Below, in pieces: positions 37,323 to 52,199 of a stretch of 64,000 nucleotides of DNA (the first letter of the stretch is position 1; each line of letters begins with the position of its first letter). The DNA is from Penelope pileata (taxonomy: Eukaryota > Chordata > Aves > Galliformes > Cracidae). The notes under the pieces are model-generated. The model was given only the letters and a program-made list of their open reading frames with translations, searched no databases and was not told the DNA's origin. The stretch spans positions 62,001 through 126,000 of the forward strand of contig WBMW01005284.1 of NCBI GenBank assembly GCA_013396635.1, read 5' to 3'. A program made the translations under genes and the position numbers.

Positions 37323-39870
37323 TCCTTTTAAGCACTCTTACTTGTCAGGTAAAATTATTTGAAGTACTGTAACTTAAAATCACTTTACATTCTTGTGTGT
37401 AGTCATATGTCAAAGAAGGGAAATCAAATGGCTTTGATGAGACTTATAATCATCTGTTTGGACACTCTGCTTTTTTATTTCTGTCACGTCTATAGGAGCT
37501 AATGTTAAGTAAAATCCCCCTGAATCACTTCGTTGTTTTCAGGCACAATTTCTTGGTGAGAATGAGATGCTTTCTGTATGTTTTGTGATTTTTGACTTAC
37601 AGTGTTACCATTGATTTCATTCATGTCTTTGGGCCAATCCAGAGCTGTTAATGTTGGTATTTGTTACTGATTCAAAGCCATTTGACTGGGGGAAATAGAG
37701 GGAGATGACAACTCACATTTTTTCCTCCAGGGTTTCAAAACCAGGCGATAGATATGAATATATGTAAGAGAACTATTTTTATTCTCATGTGCTTATTACA
37801 GTCATCCATGTAGTCATCCACTTCATTCCTAAATACATAGCCAAAAGCATATCTGTCGCCTTGCTGGATTAGGTCTGTGTGAAATGACTAGATTCTGTTT
37901 TACAAAAATTGCTTACAGAACATAGAGCCTCTTTTGGTGGTTATTGTGAAAACAACTGATTTTATCCCAGTAATCTTTTCTTATTTCTATACAGAGTTAA
38001 ATATATACGTACCTTGATCTAGGTTTGACTCAGTTGATTTGCCTTTGAAAATACTTAGAAGGGAAACAAAAATTAGAAATACACTCCTGATCAAAACTGG
38101 CTTTCAGAGGGTAAACTCATCACCTGGCTTAGGCCCTAAGACAAGATGAGCAATGGATGGAGCTAGACAAGGTGGGTTCCTCCCTGCCATGTCAGGCTAC
38201 ATCTGGAATTCAATACATTCTCTGCCACCTCCTACCTGATCTCACAATAATGCCTTCCAGGTTCTAAAATGAAAACCAGAAGGGATGTATAAAAATGCTA
38301 AACAAACCCTTCCTTGTAGGACAAGAAAAAGGGACCCTACCTCCTTGTCATGCTTTGCACTTCTATGGCTTTTTGTTAATACCATGCAATTCTATAAATT
38401 TCAGCAAAATATGCGAAGAAGCTGATGTTCCATGTTTACTTTTAATAACAGAACTATCATTTCTGTATAATCTGCCCAGATGCTGAGTATTCTTGTTCAT
38501 TTCAGCTGACAACCAACTTCCTCCTTTTAAATTGGTGAGCAAAAGCTTATGTCTTGAGACTCAGTGCTTACTTGTGGCTGGTAGAGGACAGATCTAGCTG
38601 AAATTTCTTAACACCAGCAGCATTAACCTACAGCAAATGAGCCCAACAGCAGCATCAGGTACTGCTTTTCAGTATACCTGCACGGAATCTTTTCTCTTTC
38701 TCTTACAATGCTTTTGATCACAAAATCTAGCATAGGGCCTTGTCTTACTAGCAGAGCCAATTTTTCAGTCTCCTGTGTGACACAAATAGGCCTGCAAGTA
38801 AAAATCAAATCTGAAAATGATTATTTTTTTAGAGGAAGAAGAGCCTGACCCTGTGATCCTGATCCAAATGAATGTCTACCTTTTCTCTTAAATACGGTGG
38901 CAAAAAATAATAGATATCTTTTTTTCACATTAAATTTATAAGTAGCAAAACTTGTGGGAAAAGTTATGTAATTTACTTGTAAAAATAGGAACTTTTCTCT
39001 GGGAAGACTGAAGTTTCGATTTCAGTCTGTTGCAAGCTCTTCATTTTGATATCTTGAGGCTAAAATATCTCAGGAAAGGGTGAAGTAATGCCTGTGGGTG
39101 GGTGACTTGGAGCTCTTCTCTCCCAGTCTGTGGACTGGCAGACAGTCCACTGAGTATATTTTTCATAACCGTTGTTTCCTGAGTTCTGTCCTTTACAGTG
39201 CCACTGTGACTGCAGAAAAGGTTGTGAGTTTTTTTTAACTAAGAGTTGCCTTGCCACTGAAGGGTAAGAATCCAGCAATATGAAGCATTGAAGATGACAT
39301 CTGCTAGAAGGTAACCTCTAGCCAACCAGCAAGTCCATCAGCATTAAACATTACAGCCTATAAGACATCTACTTTTTTAAACTATAAACCAAATTTCCGA
39401 GGTTAAAGGAACTGACAGGAGATATTTCTGATCAGATTTTTTGTTTTGATGTTTTATGTTAGGATTTGTGGGAAGTATTTTTCATTGTTGTTTAATGTCA
39501 ATATGTACCCCTCCAAAAAAGCAAAAGAAAGAAACAAAATACCAAACAAAAGGTTTGGCATACAAAAGTGGATGAACTATATCTGGCTAATATTTCTTCC
39601 ATGTCTGGCATCAAAATTACTGTGTGGGTTATTAAGGAGCATTCAATTCATATACCACAGGACTGTAAGGAGTGACCAAATAGTCTCCAAACCCCTCTAG
39701 TCAGTGGTCCATAATATATCAAAGTTAGCTACAAAGTTAATGGAAAAAAAAAAGACATGTAGGCAGAGAAAGTAGCAAAAAATAAAATTAATACCCTTTC
39801 AAGAATTTGCGTAATATTTATGCTTTTGTCATGTAAAATCATTTTTGATGACAATGCTCACAAAGTCTGT

Positions 39871-39950
39871 GGATGGCTTCTTCCTCTTCCTCAGATGGCT
39901 GGCTCTTCCTCACCTTCAGCCATCTTCAGATGGATGGCTTCTTCCTCTTC
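39871..39950 (+). repeat. local repeat based on GGATGGCTTCTTCCTCTTC
   Basis: Perfect 19-bp copies at 39871-39889 and 39932-39950 flank a degenerate third copy (AGATGGCTGGCTCTTCCTCA at 39893). Between them AGCCATCTTCAGATGGATGGCT forms a partial inverted repeat. Probably slippage-born. Confidence 0.85.
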
Positions 39951-42900
39951 AGTGACAGATTTTTGCATTAAAAATTTGAGAAATGTAGTTTTACTCCGAA
40001 CTGCAAACTTTTAGTTACCATCTACTTGCCATCAAACTTTCACTGTAGTGAAAGATCATGTTGCAACCACAGGTAACTTTTCCATCTGCAGTGTGGCTTG
40101 CAGACCCGTTGATACTCTAGAGCAGTGGATATTAATGAAGCAACTCCACAAAATAAATCTGTTTGGTCAGTGCTGCTCCCAATGTCATTTGTGTCACCAC
40201 TGTTGCTTTTTGCTGCAGTGCCAGCAGCAAAGGCCATGCTGTAACTGTGATGGTTTGTTGGCCCAATCTCCAGCATCACACTGTTTGAAAATTAGGAAAC
40301 AGAATTTATTACTGGAAATGATTTAATCCTGGGAGAGTGCTTCTGATTCATGCACTCAGACGTGGTAGCCAGGCAGACCAGTGTAACCCACAGTAGCTGC
40401 ACAGATGCTGCTGCCAGCAGCAGATCGTGCTCCTATCATCCCCGTTGTTTCCTCTGCTTTAAAGTGCGAAAAAGCTTGACTGTGGTTTGGGGCCAGTTTC
40501 TGCGCTGGCTCCCTCAATTCCTCGCACATTTGCTTCTGCTCCCTTTTCTGCAATTGTCTTCAATTTTGATCTATAATTTTACAAAAGCACAGCTCGTCAC
40601 ATCCTTTTTGTTTGATATGGTGATGCCAGAATCAAATGTAGAGATTTTAGAGTTTGCTTCAGTGCCTGAGCTGTCCTTTGAAGGATTTTCATGTAAGAAA
40701 AGTGGAATTTCAGATGACAAGGTGCATCTCCATACCTTATTTTTCCTTCCTTCCTGTACTCTGTTGCTGAAATTGGTTAAGCTTGTAAAGTTTAATGGGG
40801 TAGGATGTGGCCTACTGTCCCTTTTTGAAGTGTTCTTACTGAAGATAAACTAAGGGAAATTCTCTATTTATCTGGTATGCAATTAGAGGTTAGTACAGGG
40901 CAAACATCAAGGTGTAAAGATGGCCAATTGATCCTTGCAAGTTGAGTGTTAAGGAAAGGGATTTTATTTTCTTTCTCTCCTTCCTGAAGTATTTTAATAC
41001 TATTCTAGAATTCTTCTTTCTACTCCAAACTAATAGCCTATGGAGATAGCTGCTTCCAGTGTCAGTTTTTTTTAACAAAGTCGGAAGACATTCGCGTCTT
41101 AGAGATTATTCCTGTGCATCACTGTTATCAGACCTGTAATACAGTCATTGTTTTGGTTGATGGGCCAACTCATTAACAATTTAGCAAGACTTTGTCCATT
41201 CTTTAAAGATGCTTCAAGAAAGTAAGTTGGATCCTGTGAGCTACAGACCCAGTCTCTTCAATCTGAGTTGTGTGTGTTTGTGTGGTCCACAGAAACGGTA
41301 CCTCCAATGAGGATTTGGGTTAGTTATCTCAGATTTGGAAAGCCTGGCTGGCCAGATGAAACTGTAAAAAAGTCTGGCCTCTGGCCCTTATCTTATTCTC
41401 CAGCTATTGTAAGAGATAAAAGTTTATATAGATTGAAGGGAGGTTGCAGAAGTTCATTAAAGTCCCTTAACATAAAAAGATGTTGCTGAGACTCCATCTT
41501 GTCACTTCTGGAACAGGTCAGTCTCCATTAAGGTGAAAGTATAGAAGCTATGCTGTACATCATTTATATGATGTGATTTTATTTTTTTTGTCTTGACTAC
41601 ACTTACTGAAGGGAGTAAGTTTTAAGTAAATTGTAACTTTTCTGCATAGGCAGATTCTGAGGCTTAATCTCTTCTCAAATTCAATTTCCGTATGTGAAGA
41701 TTAATAACAGGAACTCATATGCAAGTTTATAATGATTTTTTTTTTTATTGTTTCAAGTGGTAGATCTGAGTCCTTTTTTAAGTCACTATGACATTGCCTT
41801 TTTTCACATGCATTTCTACGTGCAGTGTTTTCAGTGTTTTACATGAAGATTGAAACACATTAACCGGGAGTGACACGTATGTGGCTTCTTGATTTTGTTT
41901 GAGATAGAGGTTTAATACGTTTGTGTGTAAAAGAGAGCAGGTCCTCTCAACTTTCAGTAATGCACTGTCCTACCTACCTACTTAAGATAAGTTTTTTTGG
42001 TCTGTCCCTTTTCTGGGTAAGAACACTGTAGACTTAATGCAACTCTCACACATACATAATTGAATGGGGGTGGTGTGTGAATTAATTAAAAGTAGAACTT
42101 GTTCCATATTTTATTTGTAATCTCATCTTTTATACTCAGGTCATACCCACTGTAAAGTCATCATTTTCGTCAGTCCCATTAGAAGAATTAAAAGTGGTGT
42201 TATATTTCTATGTGGCATATGTATTGTTTTTTGTTTTATAGGACTACAACGTTATATCATTCTTTTATGGATTGGGATGGAGAGAGTTGTTTTAAAGAAA
42301 GAAAACCATTACATTATTTTAACAAACTAAAGTGCTTGACGCAGGATAGAACAGATTTTTTAAATGAAACAAACTTCTCCAGCATATTGAACGCTGGATA
42401 TGTGGCAGTCATGTAAAAGTCACTGGCTTTAGCTTCATTCTCATGTTCACACATGGACACACATAGCCATTTGGAATCAACATGCTCTCCATCTCCCAGT
42501 CTCCCTGCCCCATGCCCCTGTCAGCAAAAGGCAACTGGAGCTTAAGGAATCATTCTAAGGGTCAGTCTACTGCGTTCCTCTGATGAGGTGTCAGCAATAT
42601 CCCTCCCATCCTCTTTTCTAGATTCTTCAGTCCTTTTCTCCTTATTGCTGTTGTCAAGGCATATGATTTTTATTTTATGTTTTGCATTATTTTCCATTTC
42701 AAATTTGGTGAAATGTATCTACATGTCATGAGTCACGAAGACATTACTTCAATCTTTCTCTGCCTCCCCCCCTTTCCCTGCGGTACACAGCCTTCTTCCC
42801 TTACTCTGTAGCAGAAAGATGTGGGAGAAATAATTTGAGGCATCATTCTGCTCAATATCTTGGACATGCAATGGAGCTAAATAAAACCTGTATTGTCTCT

Positions 42901-44074
42901 TCCCCAGTCTCTTCCTTTTTCTCTAAGACTGTCCCTGTGATTGTCCCTGTGATTTTCGATCTGCTCTTCGAATCGAATCAGGATGGATGAGTTTATAGGC
43001 TGCAACTGTGTTGTGTATCGTGATTATGTATTTTGCTGTTATGAGATGAAGCTCTCATAATGAAATCTGTGGCATTCAGCTTGGTACAGTTTTATTACTT
43101 TTTTTTTTATTATTATTTCCCAGCAAATATAATATTGTCTCTTCATGGCTGGTACGACTATTTTTAGATTCAGTTGTTTGCAGTATGATTTTGGAGGATA
43201 TTCATGTGCATTTGGGAGGAAAATGAGTAAAATCACTTTCAGAGACAACAGTTGGGGTCCTGACATTCACCCATGGAAGTTGATTTACCATTGGTCAGAA
43301 AGGCAAGTGCCATATGCATCCATTCCCTTACCCAGGAGGGAAGACAAGTGACAAAAACACAAGTTGATATCAAAGCTTTACATGAAAAGACACAGCTATA
43401 TAAAAATTTATTGACTTTATCAATCGGGTTTTGAATCCTGAAACTTCTATTATATACACATTGGTGCTCAGATGTTTCTTTTTACAGAACGTATGCTTAA
43501 AATAGAAATTCGTGGGTTGGCATTTTTTACAGAATGATTTCTTCCTCTCTCCCTCCTCCTTGCCACCCTGTTCAACAAAAGTAAGCCCACGGGACAACCT
43601 ACATCCACATTTCATCTTTTTTTATTGTATAAAAAGATGAAGCTGAACAAATACCAATGGGAATGCCTATTAAATGTGCTATGACATTATTTTACAAGAT
43701 GACTTGTCAAACTTACAACATAGGTAAGCCACCGTAGGTAAACTGTCATATCTTCAACTAAGTAATACTGTTCTTCTGTCACCTGCACTGGGCGAAGGCT
43801 CTTACACCTCAGCTGTGGTATGTGGCAGAACTCTCTTCAGCATAGTAGGAATTTTAGTTTCCATAGAAAATTCAATCTATATTTTTATTTCGTCTGCAAT
43901 ATTTGACTTGATCCCTTTACATAATTAGAGCAAACGCAAAGGCCTGGGAGCCAGAAACAGGTGTCAGTTCTGAATGACCTCCACACATGTTCTTGAAAAC
44001 TTCTTCAGAAGGTTTCAGAAAGGATTATTGCAGTTTGGCTTTGGCACAAGTCTCTTGATAAATTCTTAAAAAAG

Positions 44075-44095
44075 AATAAATAAATAAATAAATAA
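44075..44095. repeat. (AAAT)n microsatellite
   Basis: About five AATA/AAAT units, ending AAATAAGG. Short and uninterrupted. Confidence 0.9.
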
Positions 44096-47000
44096 GGCAT
44101 GCTTGCTCAGGCTGAAACCCAAAGCACTTCCCTGTTTTGGGGCTACCACTGAACTTGCGTTGGCTTCTGGAAAGTCTGCCCTCCTGCTGCTAAATCTTTC
44201 GAAAACAGGGAAAGGCCATGTTCAGTACAGCTTTTGTTGATTCCTGATTTGTTTCTTTTGAAATGAACAACTACTTTAATTGCATATCTGAAAATAAAAC
44301 AAGTGTAGTAAATGCAATTTTAACATTTTTCATATTGGCAATATTAAAACCATTGAGGCTAATTCTTTCAAGATTTTTGTAAGCATTAGCTGCAGACTGG
44401 GTTGTCAAGAAGTGCTTTATCACCAGAATTTAAAATCTTGTTACAGAAACAGGGCCCATGGGGAAGCACTTCAGCAGCCCATTTTCAGTTTACTCCTACT
44501 TCAAATGTATTCATAGCAACACCAACCAAATCCCATGACTGCTTTCTGCAATACTTTTCTATGATGTCTCCATTGTTGCAAAAGAGTGCACAAATTTTCT
44601 AATCCCTTTATAGCATAGGACTGAGAGAAACAGCAGAAATCTTTGGCAGCTTCTTTAGCCTTGGAAACTTAATCTCTTCCACTGGTATTTTGGCCTTTCA
44701 TACATACTTGGCCTATTCATAAATAAGAACATAACAAGCTAGGTATCTGAACCTATTGATTCAGGTATCTGAATGTAGTTGAAACCTACCTAAACTGCTT
44801 GTGTTTCCTGCATCTCTAGTCCACAGCTATTGTACCTAAATCGTTCAAGGAGAAATGCTATGAAATACTTAGAAGTTGTCCTGTGATATTTTTTGTAGGA
44901 AACCCTATTAAATATCAAGCTCCTAGAAGAGATCTTTTAAGCTTAATGATGCAGTGCTGTTTTTTCCATCTCTAAAATGGCTTTTATGGGCTTTCAGTAC
45001 TATTAAAAGCTGTTGACTTTGGTGCATCACAGGTTTTTTTTTGTAGATTGGTCACATGACTCTTGAAGGTCCAAATCTTGGATGATGGATAAAAGCCAAA
45101 CTGAGCATTCTGAATGTTATGCAGTGGCTGAGTATTGCAATGTCAAAATGTCAAAAGCTTGCCTTAAAGTTCTTTTAACTTACAAAATTATGAAATACAC
45201 CTTTAGGAAAAAATTAAAACATTTTTGGAAACATGATCCCACATGCATGTTCCTTTTTCAAAATGGAACTGGCTTATAAGTAAGCAGTTGATCCCAATAG
45301 GAAGATAAATAGCTGGACTTTGTCTATTGTCACTCAGTGGGTTAGAGAAAAATGCCTGGCAATATCTCCAGATATCTCTGTTGTTTGTGATATCTGGCTG
45401 TGGGAAACCTACTGGTAGCAGTGGGTTGGTTTTGACTGGGTCAAGAACAACGAATAGCTAGGACAGCTTTCTAACACTTTAAAAAGCCCTTAAATGTGAT
45501 TTCAACATTAATATATATATATAAATTCCTTCGTGGGGGAAGGAAAAATTCTCTATGCAATTTCAGTTTTAAATTCAGATTTTCTTGGATCTCCTTATCA
45601 TTTTCTTGGCTATATGAGTGTGTCTCTTCTCAGAGACCATCTTCTCATGTTTGTTATTCTACATCATGATCAGTCTTTCTTTTTGATAGTTTAACTAATC
45701 TAATCTTCCTGTGTGATATTTCAATGTTTTTGAATACATTCTTTGCTATTCCAGAGTCCTCAACCACTCTGATTTTTTTTCTTGCAATACCAATTCTAGC
45801 TCATGATTTTCTGCGTCACTTATTTCCATAATAGTGAAGACTAGCTCAAAACTTAATGCAACAATGAAGAAATGAAAATGAGGAAAATAAGAAATTCCTT
45901 ATTTTAAGGAAAAACATTAGGACACTAGAATGTCAGTGATTTGGTAACACTCATGTGGGAGTGCATTCCTACTCACAACTTATTAGCAATATAGCCTTGC
46001 CCAACTACGAGCTTCTTTGTATTCTTTTTTTTCTGCCATATATTTTGGGGTGATAGAATTATCTTTTCCTTACTTATTTGTTACATGGGTTAACTTGTTA
46101 ACATATACACAATGCTTCGAGTGTCAGATATTCTATTAATTCTAGGAATTATGATTTGTATCATCAGTCTTCCATTTCCAAATCCCCTATTCTTAATTAG
46201 GGGATCTGGACCACGAACAAATGATTCTAGTATATGTAAAATCTTCTGTGAGGCCAGCAGATGAAGCACTTTCCATTTAGTGTGCAAACAGCATGTGAAT
46301 GGATTTCAGAGGAATGTATTTATCTTTGCCATTCAAAGTAACTAAATTACAGTTACTGAACCACAGCAAAGAGAGAACTAAATTTAGAAACTGAACCTCT
46401 AGGATGCGAGGTGATTCAGTTTGGAATGCACCAATCCGCAAAGAAGGAAAATGATCCCACTGTGGTAAGGGATTTAGCTAGTTATGTGTAGATGAACACT
46501 TGTAATTGTTTGTCTTACAGCTGTTGTTGAGATTGGAATGTGGCTGAGTTAGTCTTGCTGCTATATTTAGTCATTTTGTTTAGCATTTGGGACATCAATT
46601 CAACATCTGTAGTGCTCTGCAGTGCACAGAAGCTGCTCAGTTAACTGACACCCTTACAGCCAGCTGCCAACAGGCTCTGAAGTTGTGCTGTGGCAAGGCA
46701 TGCATTTTTAATATGGATACAACTATTAAAGTCATTTCAGGGCAGTTAATTGGTGAATGAGATTACATTAATTTATTTACTTAGGTGTACAAGTAAATCA
46801 GGGTCTAGATAACCTTGAAGGCATTTAAATATGAAAGTATAAATTGGTGCATCCAAAACCTGCTTGAACAACAATGGCTGCACAAGGAGAAAACTAAATT
46901 CTTGCATCTTTCTTCTCATCACCTTAATCATGTTTCTACACTTTAAAGTGCAGGAGGTGTAAGATGTTTTTCTGGAACATGGGAATCACCTCTGGAAGAG

Positions 47001-50000
47001 CAAGGTGACCACTTGAGATAGACCAGCTGAGATGTGTGCTTGTGCCTAAATACAGCCCTTGAGACATGCAGGAGCTGGTGCTGCTTCAGTTTCCAGACAT
47101 GTTAGATGTAGTCAAATCTACATATGAGATGTTGGCTTTGCTCCAAGATCACAATTACGCTGATGATTACAGAAGGCACAGCAGATAATCTCTTGGCCAC
47201 CTGTAGACAAAATCAAAAAAGCTGATTTCTGTACTGCTTCTTTCAATAGCATCGATGAATCTAATCCTCAGCGCAAAAGGCCGCTGCTCGGGGGAAAAAG
47301 CTTCATCCTCACTCTGTTTCCTGAGTTGCATTTGCCTTTTTCAAAGCCTTCTATTGCCTCCTTATGCAGACCTTGAACAAAGAGATGAGATGAGCTGAAA
47401 TTCTGCAGAATATTAAAGAGTTTCCCACCATCTCCATTGAGGGTGTTGGTGTTAAGAAATAAACCATCAGGTATGAGGGGGTGAGAAACAAATGTGCTAG
47501 TCATGGAGCTGTTGCTATTTTTTGATATCCTTGTATTTAGGACTGGTTTGAAAAGGGAGGGGCTGAACTCTGACACAAAAGTGACTATAAATCATCAGCT
47601 GTTATGGCTTAACTACTAAGAGGAATACATTCTGGCACCCAACTAGATCTATTAATCAGCTTCCTGATACGTGTTGGAGCTAACTGTCCATAAACTAGAT
47701 GAGATGCTGCTCTTCCCATCCACAGGGTGTTGACGTTTCCATTCTGAAGTGAGAAGGAACTGAGATCATCATGACAGTTTTCATGACAATGAGTGAAAAA
47801 GCTATGCTTTAAAATAGAAGAAAAGTTGGGTAAGGAACTTACAATCTCTAACCAAGCAGAGGGTTAAATCTGCTTTTCCCTTGTCCCGGGTAGTTAGTGC
47901 AGCAATGAGCCTATTTGCTATTTGAGGTTTTTATTATTATTATTTTCTCCATATTTTAATATCTGCTGATAGAAAATAATTTTGGTAACAAAAAGAAACT
48001 TCATCAAAACTGGCATATCTCTGTGAAGGTCTGTTTCTAATGAATTGTTTTATCAAAACCTTTATTTCTTTATTAAATTTCTGAAATTTTCTAGTTGTTT
48101 CTGCTTTTCAAATACAAGTGTAACAAAAGTAGATCCAGCCCAGTTGTTGACAAAACAAATGTTGATGTCTTTTGCTTGGAAAACCATACTCTGAAGTTTC
48201 TTCCTCCTTTTTCAAGATGTTGGCCTTCTTTTCAATTAATGGTGCTGCTACGTGTCATCCATTTTTCCACTAAATTTTGAATGAGGTCTAGACAATGGAT
48301 GAGCCAAGAGGAGAACTGCAGTGCAAAAAATGTTTGCTTTTGTTGCTTTCTTCTCCTTCCCTTAAGCATACAGCAATTAGGACAGGAAGATATCTTAGCT
48401 GTCATGGAAGCCTGATTTATAAGTACAGTTTTGGAAAATGAATGCATTAAGCTTTTTATAGCTGCTGTCAACAACCACCAGGACAGAACAACTTGTGCAG
48501 CTGGCATGGGAATCCAGTGTCAGAGCTCAGTTTAAGAAAGACATCCTCCTTTCTTGGGCAGCTGTCAGAGGTAACAACTGAATTTGGCCTTGATTTAATC
48601 TTGCCTTCCCAAATTCACAGAGAAACAACTGTCTAGCTGGAGCCCAGGTGGAGAAAATAGATGGGAAAGAGTAAATTAAAGAGTAGCATCACTGTTTGTT
48701 ATGTGCATGATACTGACAGTGAGAGGCTGCATGCTCTGCTTTGGGTTTTTTTCAGCTGATAGATTGACATTTTCTTTCCAAGCCAGTTGAGAGGATAGTT
48801 TTGTATAAAATGGTTTTCTTGACCCTTGAGATGCTTGAGACTTCCAAAACTTCTGTTTGATCTGAAAGATAAATATGAGACATTTTAGCTTTAAAGAGTA
48901 AAACCAAAGAAAGATAGGGAGATGCAATATAGCCAAGTACACTCAGTAAATATGTAGAATTGCCTATTATCATCTGTGATCATCTCCTTCATATTTTAAC
49001 TAAAAAGTATTGGATGCTCTGTGTGGGAGTGAAGAAAGATGGAGTAATAACTTCTGTAAGTGTTGTAGCAACTTTTTAATTAGAATGAACATATCAACTC
49101 TACAAAGCTTTCAGGTAACATTTCAGAACACGTAGCCTATAGGAAATTGTTAATGCAGATACATACACTTCAGCAGTCAATGTGAATAGGATATAATGTG
49201 GCATCTTATTTTCAAAAAGTGTTTGCCAGCTGAAGGTGAGAAATGCTAGCCTGTGGGATGGGATGCCAGACTGAGACTGGAAGTTTTATGACATGGGTTC
49301 TCTTGGTGTAGTTGGAGCCCTATATGTGCTGGTAGCCTTATCTGCACATTTTGTATGTTGCCAGCTTTGGTTTCAAATGAGTTTGAGGTTGACAATAGCT
49401 CTCAGCCCGAGGTTCTAAGGCACGCCTATTTTAGCATAACAGGCAGAGGTAGATGGTTTTATTAAACATAGCTTATAACAGAAAGCTTGCTGTCTGCTAG
49501 CAGCAAGCAAATTACTGTCATAGACGATGTGTGAGGAGATTGACAATGTACCACTTTGGAGGGGAAAAGGCAGGAAAATAGCCCAAATTACCATTACAGA
49601 AAAAACTTGTTATGTAGTTGTGTCATGCCTCCTCTTTGACCCACAGATTTTCAAAAAGAGAATCATTATCAAGAATTTTTCTGACCTGCAGGTCATACTA
49701 GAAAGGTACCTCATTAGATGGTTAGCTGTATGTGCTCAAAGCATGGGAAAAATATTGTCAAAAGCACTTCACCTGCATGCCCTCTCCTTTGAAGTATATC
49801 AGGAACTTAACTTCCACTCTAAAAGTAATTCTCCTTTTATTTTAGCATCCTTAAATAATAGCTATTGTCATACAAAAGCTTCTGTATTCCCTTCTCCCCC
49901 TGTATGCACTGGACATTTTTGTTAAAAATATTTTGTATAAGTAGATGCTTAATATATGTCAAGATATATTGTAAGTACTCTGAATCTAGAAGTAAAGTAA

Positions 50001-52199
50001 AAAGCATAGGCAATACTTTCTTCTCCTAGTTGTTTTATGCTCGTTTAAAACAGTATTTGCAGAGAAAACTCCTTTGCTTTGCTGAGAGTTGGGAATATCC
50101 AGCTTTCAGTGGATATTTTCCTTAGTTTCAGACATTCCAGGTTCTCCAACATCCTGAACAAATGCAAAATTCAAAAGCCATGATCCTGAAGTTGTTGTAC
50201 ATGACCTGTATGCCCGTGTGAGCAAACATGAAATTGGAGCTTGCATCTCAAGAGCTTTCAGGTGAAAATAGAAAATAGAAGGATGTTATGAAACTTGGAA
50301 AATTGATTTTATGTTTAATTAGGTTGTGGAACTGAACTTTTCACAAAAGGGAGATACTGCAAAAAAGAATCAGTTTTTACACAACAAAGTGTTTTTTTGA
50401 CACAATCCCCAATTGCGATAAAATATAAATGCCTGCAGTTTGAGAGGCAATGCCTCAACCTAGTCAAAGTGAAACTGTCCGCGTGTTTTGACCCTGTGAC
50501 ATCAAAACAGGCAAGATCCTATGAAACACTTCTGTTGCATTCTTTCAACCAGCTTGAGAAACCACCAAAATTCACCTGATTTAATTTCATAAATTTGGAA
50601 ATATCCCTTTTTCTCTTATTTACAGGAGTGGCTGCTTGTCAAACCAACCCCAGGTGACTAGATCAGCCCTTTATCTCACCAGATCCAAGTCTGATTTCTT
50701 TTCAACTTTTTTTTAAATGTACTTAACCCATAAATGATACCTTTCATATGATTTTGATTTACTGCAAACAGCTAGTAGTTACTCTAACATTTATCATCCA
50801 ACACCATTTTCTGCCTGCGTTTTAATCCCTGGCTCTTTTGCAGCTGTATTGTCCTGTCAGCACAGTTGTTGGTTTATACACTGTGCAGTGGCTACCATGC
50901 AAAGATAATTAATGTTCTCTTCTAGGAATGCAGATGGCCTTGTGACTTTAGAGTTTTATAGCATCATGTGCAAGTATGCTAAGAAACTCTGAATTTAACT
51001 GTGGGTGAAGAACTTAACTATTCATCTGTATACTCTTTGTGATCATAGTGTATTTGTCCTTGGTTCTGCAATTTCTGCAGCTTTGAGGTGCCCTAGTCAT
51101 GGTCAGAAAGTGTTAGACTATATAAACAACTGAAAGGTAATCTTTGTGCCACAGATACTGGAAGTCATGTTCATGAAATGAGAGACATAATTATTGGCAG
51201 GTGGTAAGAACAGAGAAGAATGAGATGCCATTGGAAAGCATAAGCAGTGGGCTCAGTAACTGAGATCCCAACCATTCTCAATTGTCTTTTTGCATCACAT
51301 TAAATGTTCTACAAAACCCTCTAAAAGAATGATCTGATAAGGGACACATTCAGAAATATTGTCTACTCTAGCAGAAAGTATATGGATTTTGTCTCGGGAC
51401 ATTATTGCAAAGTAAATAATAAATAAGGTAACAATTAACCAATCCATATTCACGTACAGAAAGAAGAAAGATGAAGCAGAAGATGACTTACAATTATTAC
51501 TGCTGTGCATTGTATATTAAGGCAATATTCAGCTCCACATCTCCAGCATTATATACATGCAGGAGTATCTGTGTTAATACTGACAAGTAAAGTAATGACT
51601 GTGGTTGTACCTTGTTGTATTAACTAGCCACATAAGACTGCTGTATCTGACTATGCAGCATCCCATATGTACGTGTTGAATCTTTTTCACCTCAGTGCAG
51701 CTGCAGAGACGCACTTGTCACAGATACCCAGCCTACCAAGTGCGTAGGCATTGATATTCAGAAGTTCTTCCTGTGTAATATTTTACCCAGCATTTCTGAG
51801 CTGTATGATGCTTTTCTTCAGAAGTGGTCCAGCAAGCTAGCAAGTTTGTTGTTGGTTGGGAAGGTTCCCATTGGCACCTTGGGTATTTCTGGAGAAGGGG
51901 CCTTGGGGATGCAAGACAAGGAAATGTTCAAATGGTTTATGAAGCTGAGGCAGCACATATTTCTAGGCTTTGAAGAGAATGTTTGACTAAAATAGTTTCC
52001 TTATCCTATTTAGGTAGTTTTGAATTGCAGTTATAATGATTTGTGTTTTTCTTAAGATTTTATGTTTCCAGTCCAGCTTTTCATACTTAATATTGTTGCA
52101 GGAGTAGCCATAAAATTCTCCCTCAAGCAGACTCTTACGTTTAAACACAAGGCCCCAAGGAATTTGCAATAAAAAGACCAGAATAGATAGAAGGGAAGG

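Noticed and set aside
40350..40853. 167-codon plus-strand open frame
   Set aside because: No recognisable domain and no splice or promoter context; length is compatible with chance in a stop-poor local stretch.
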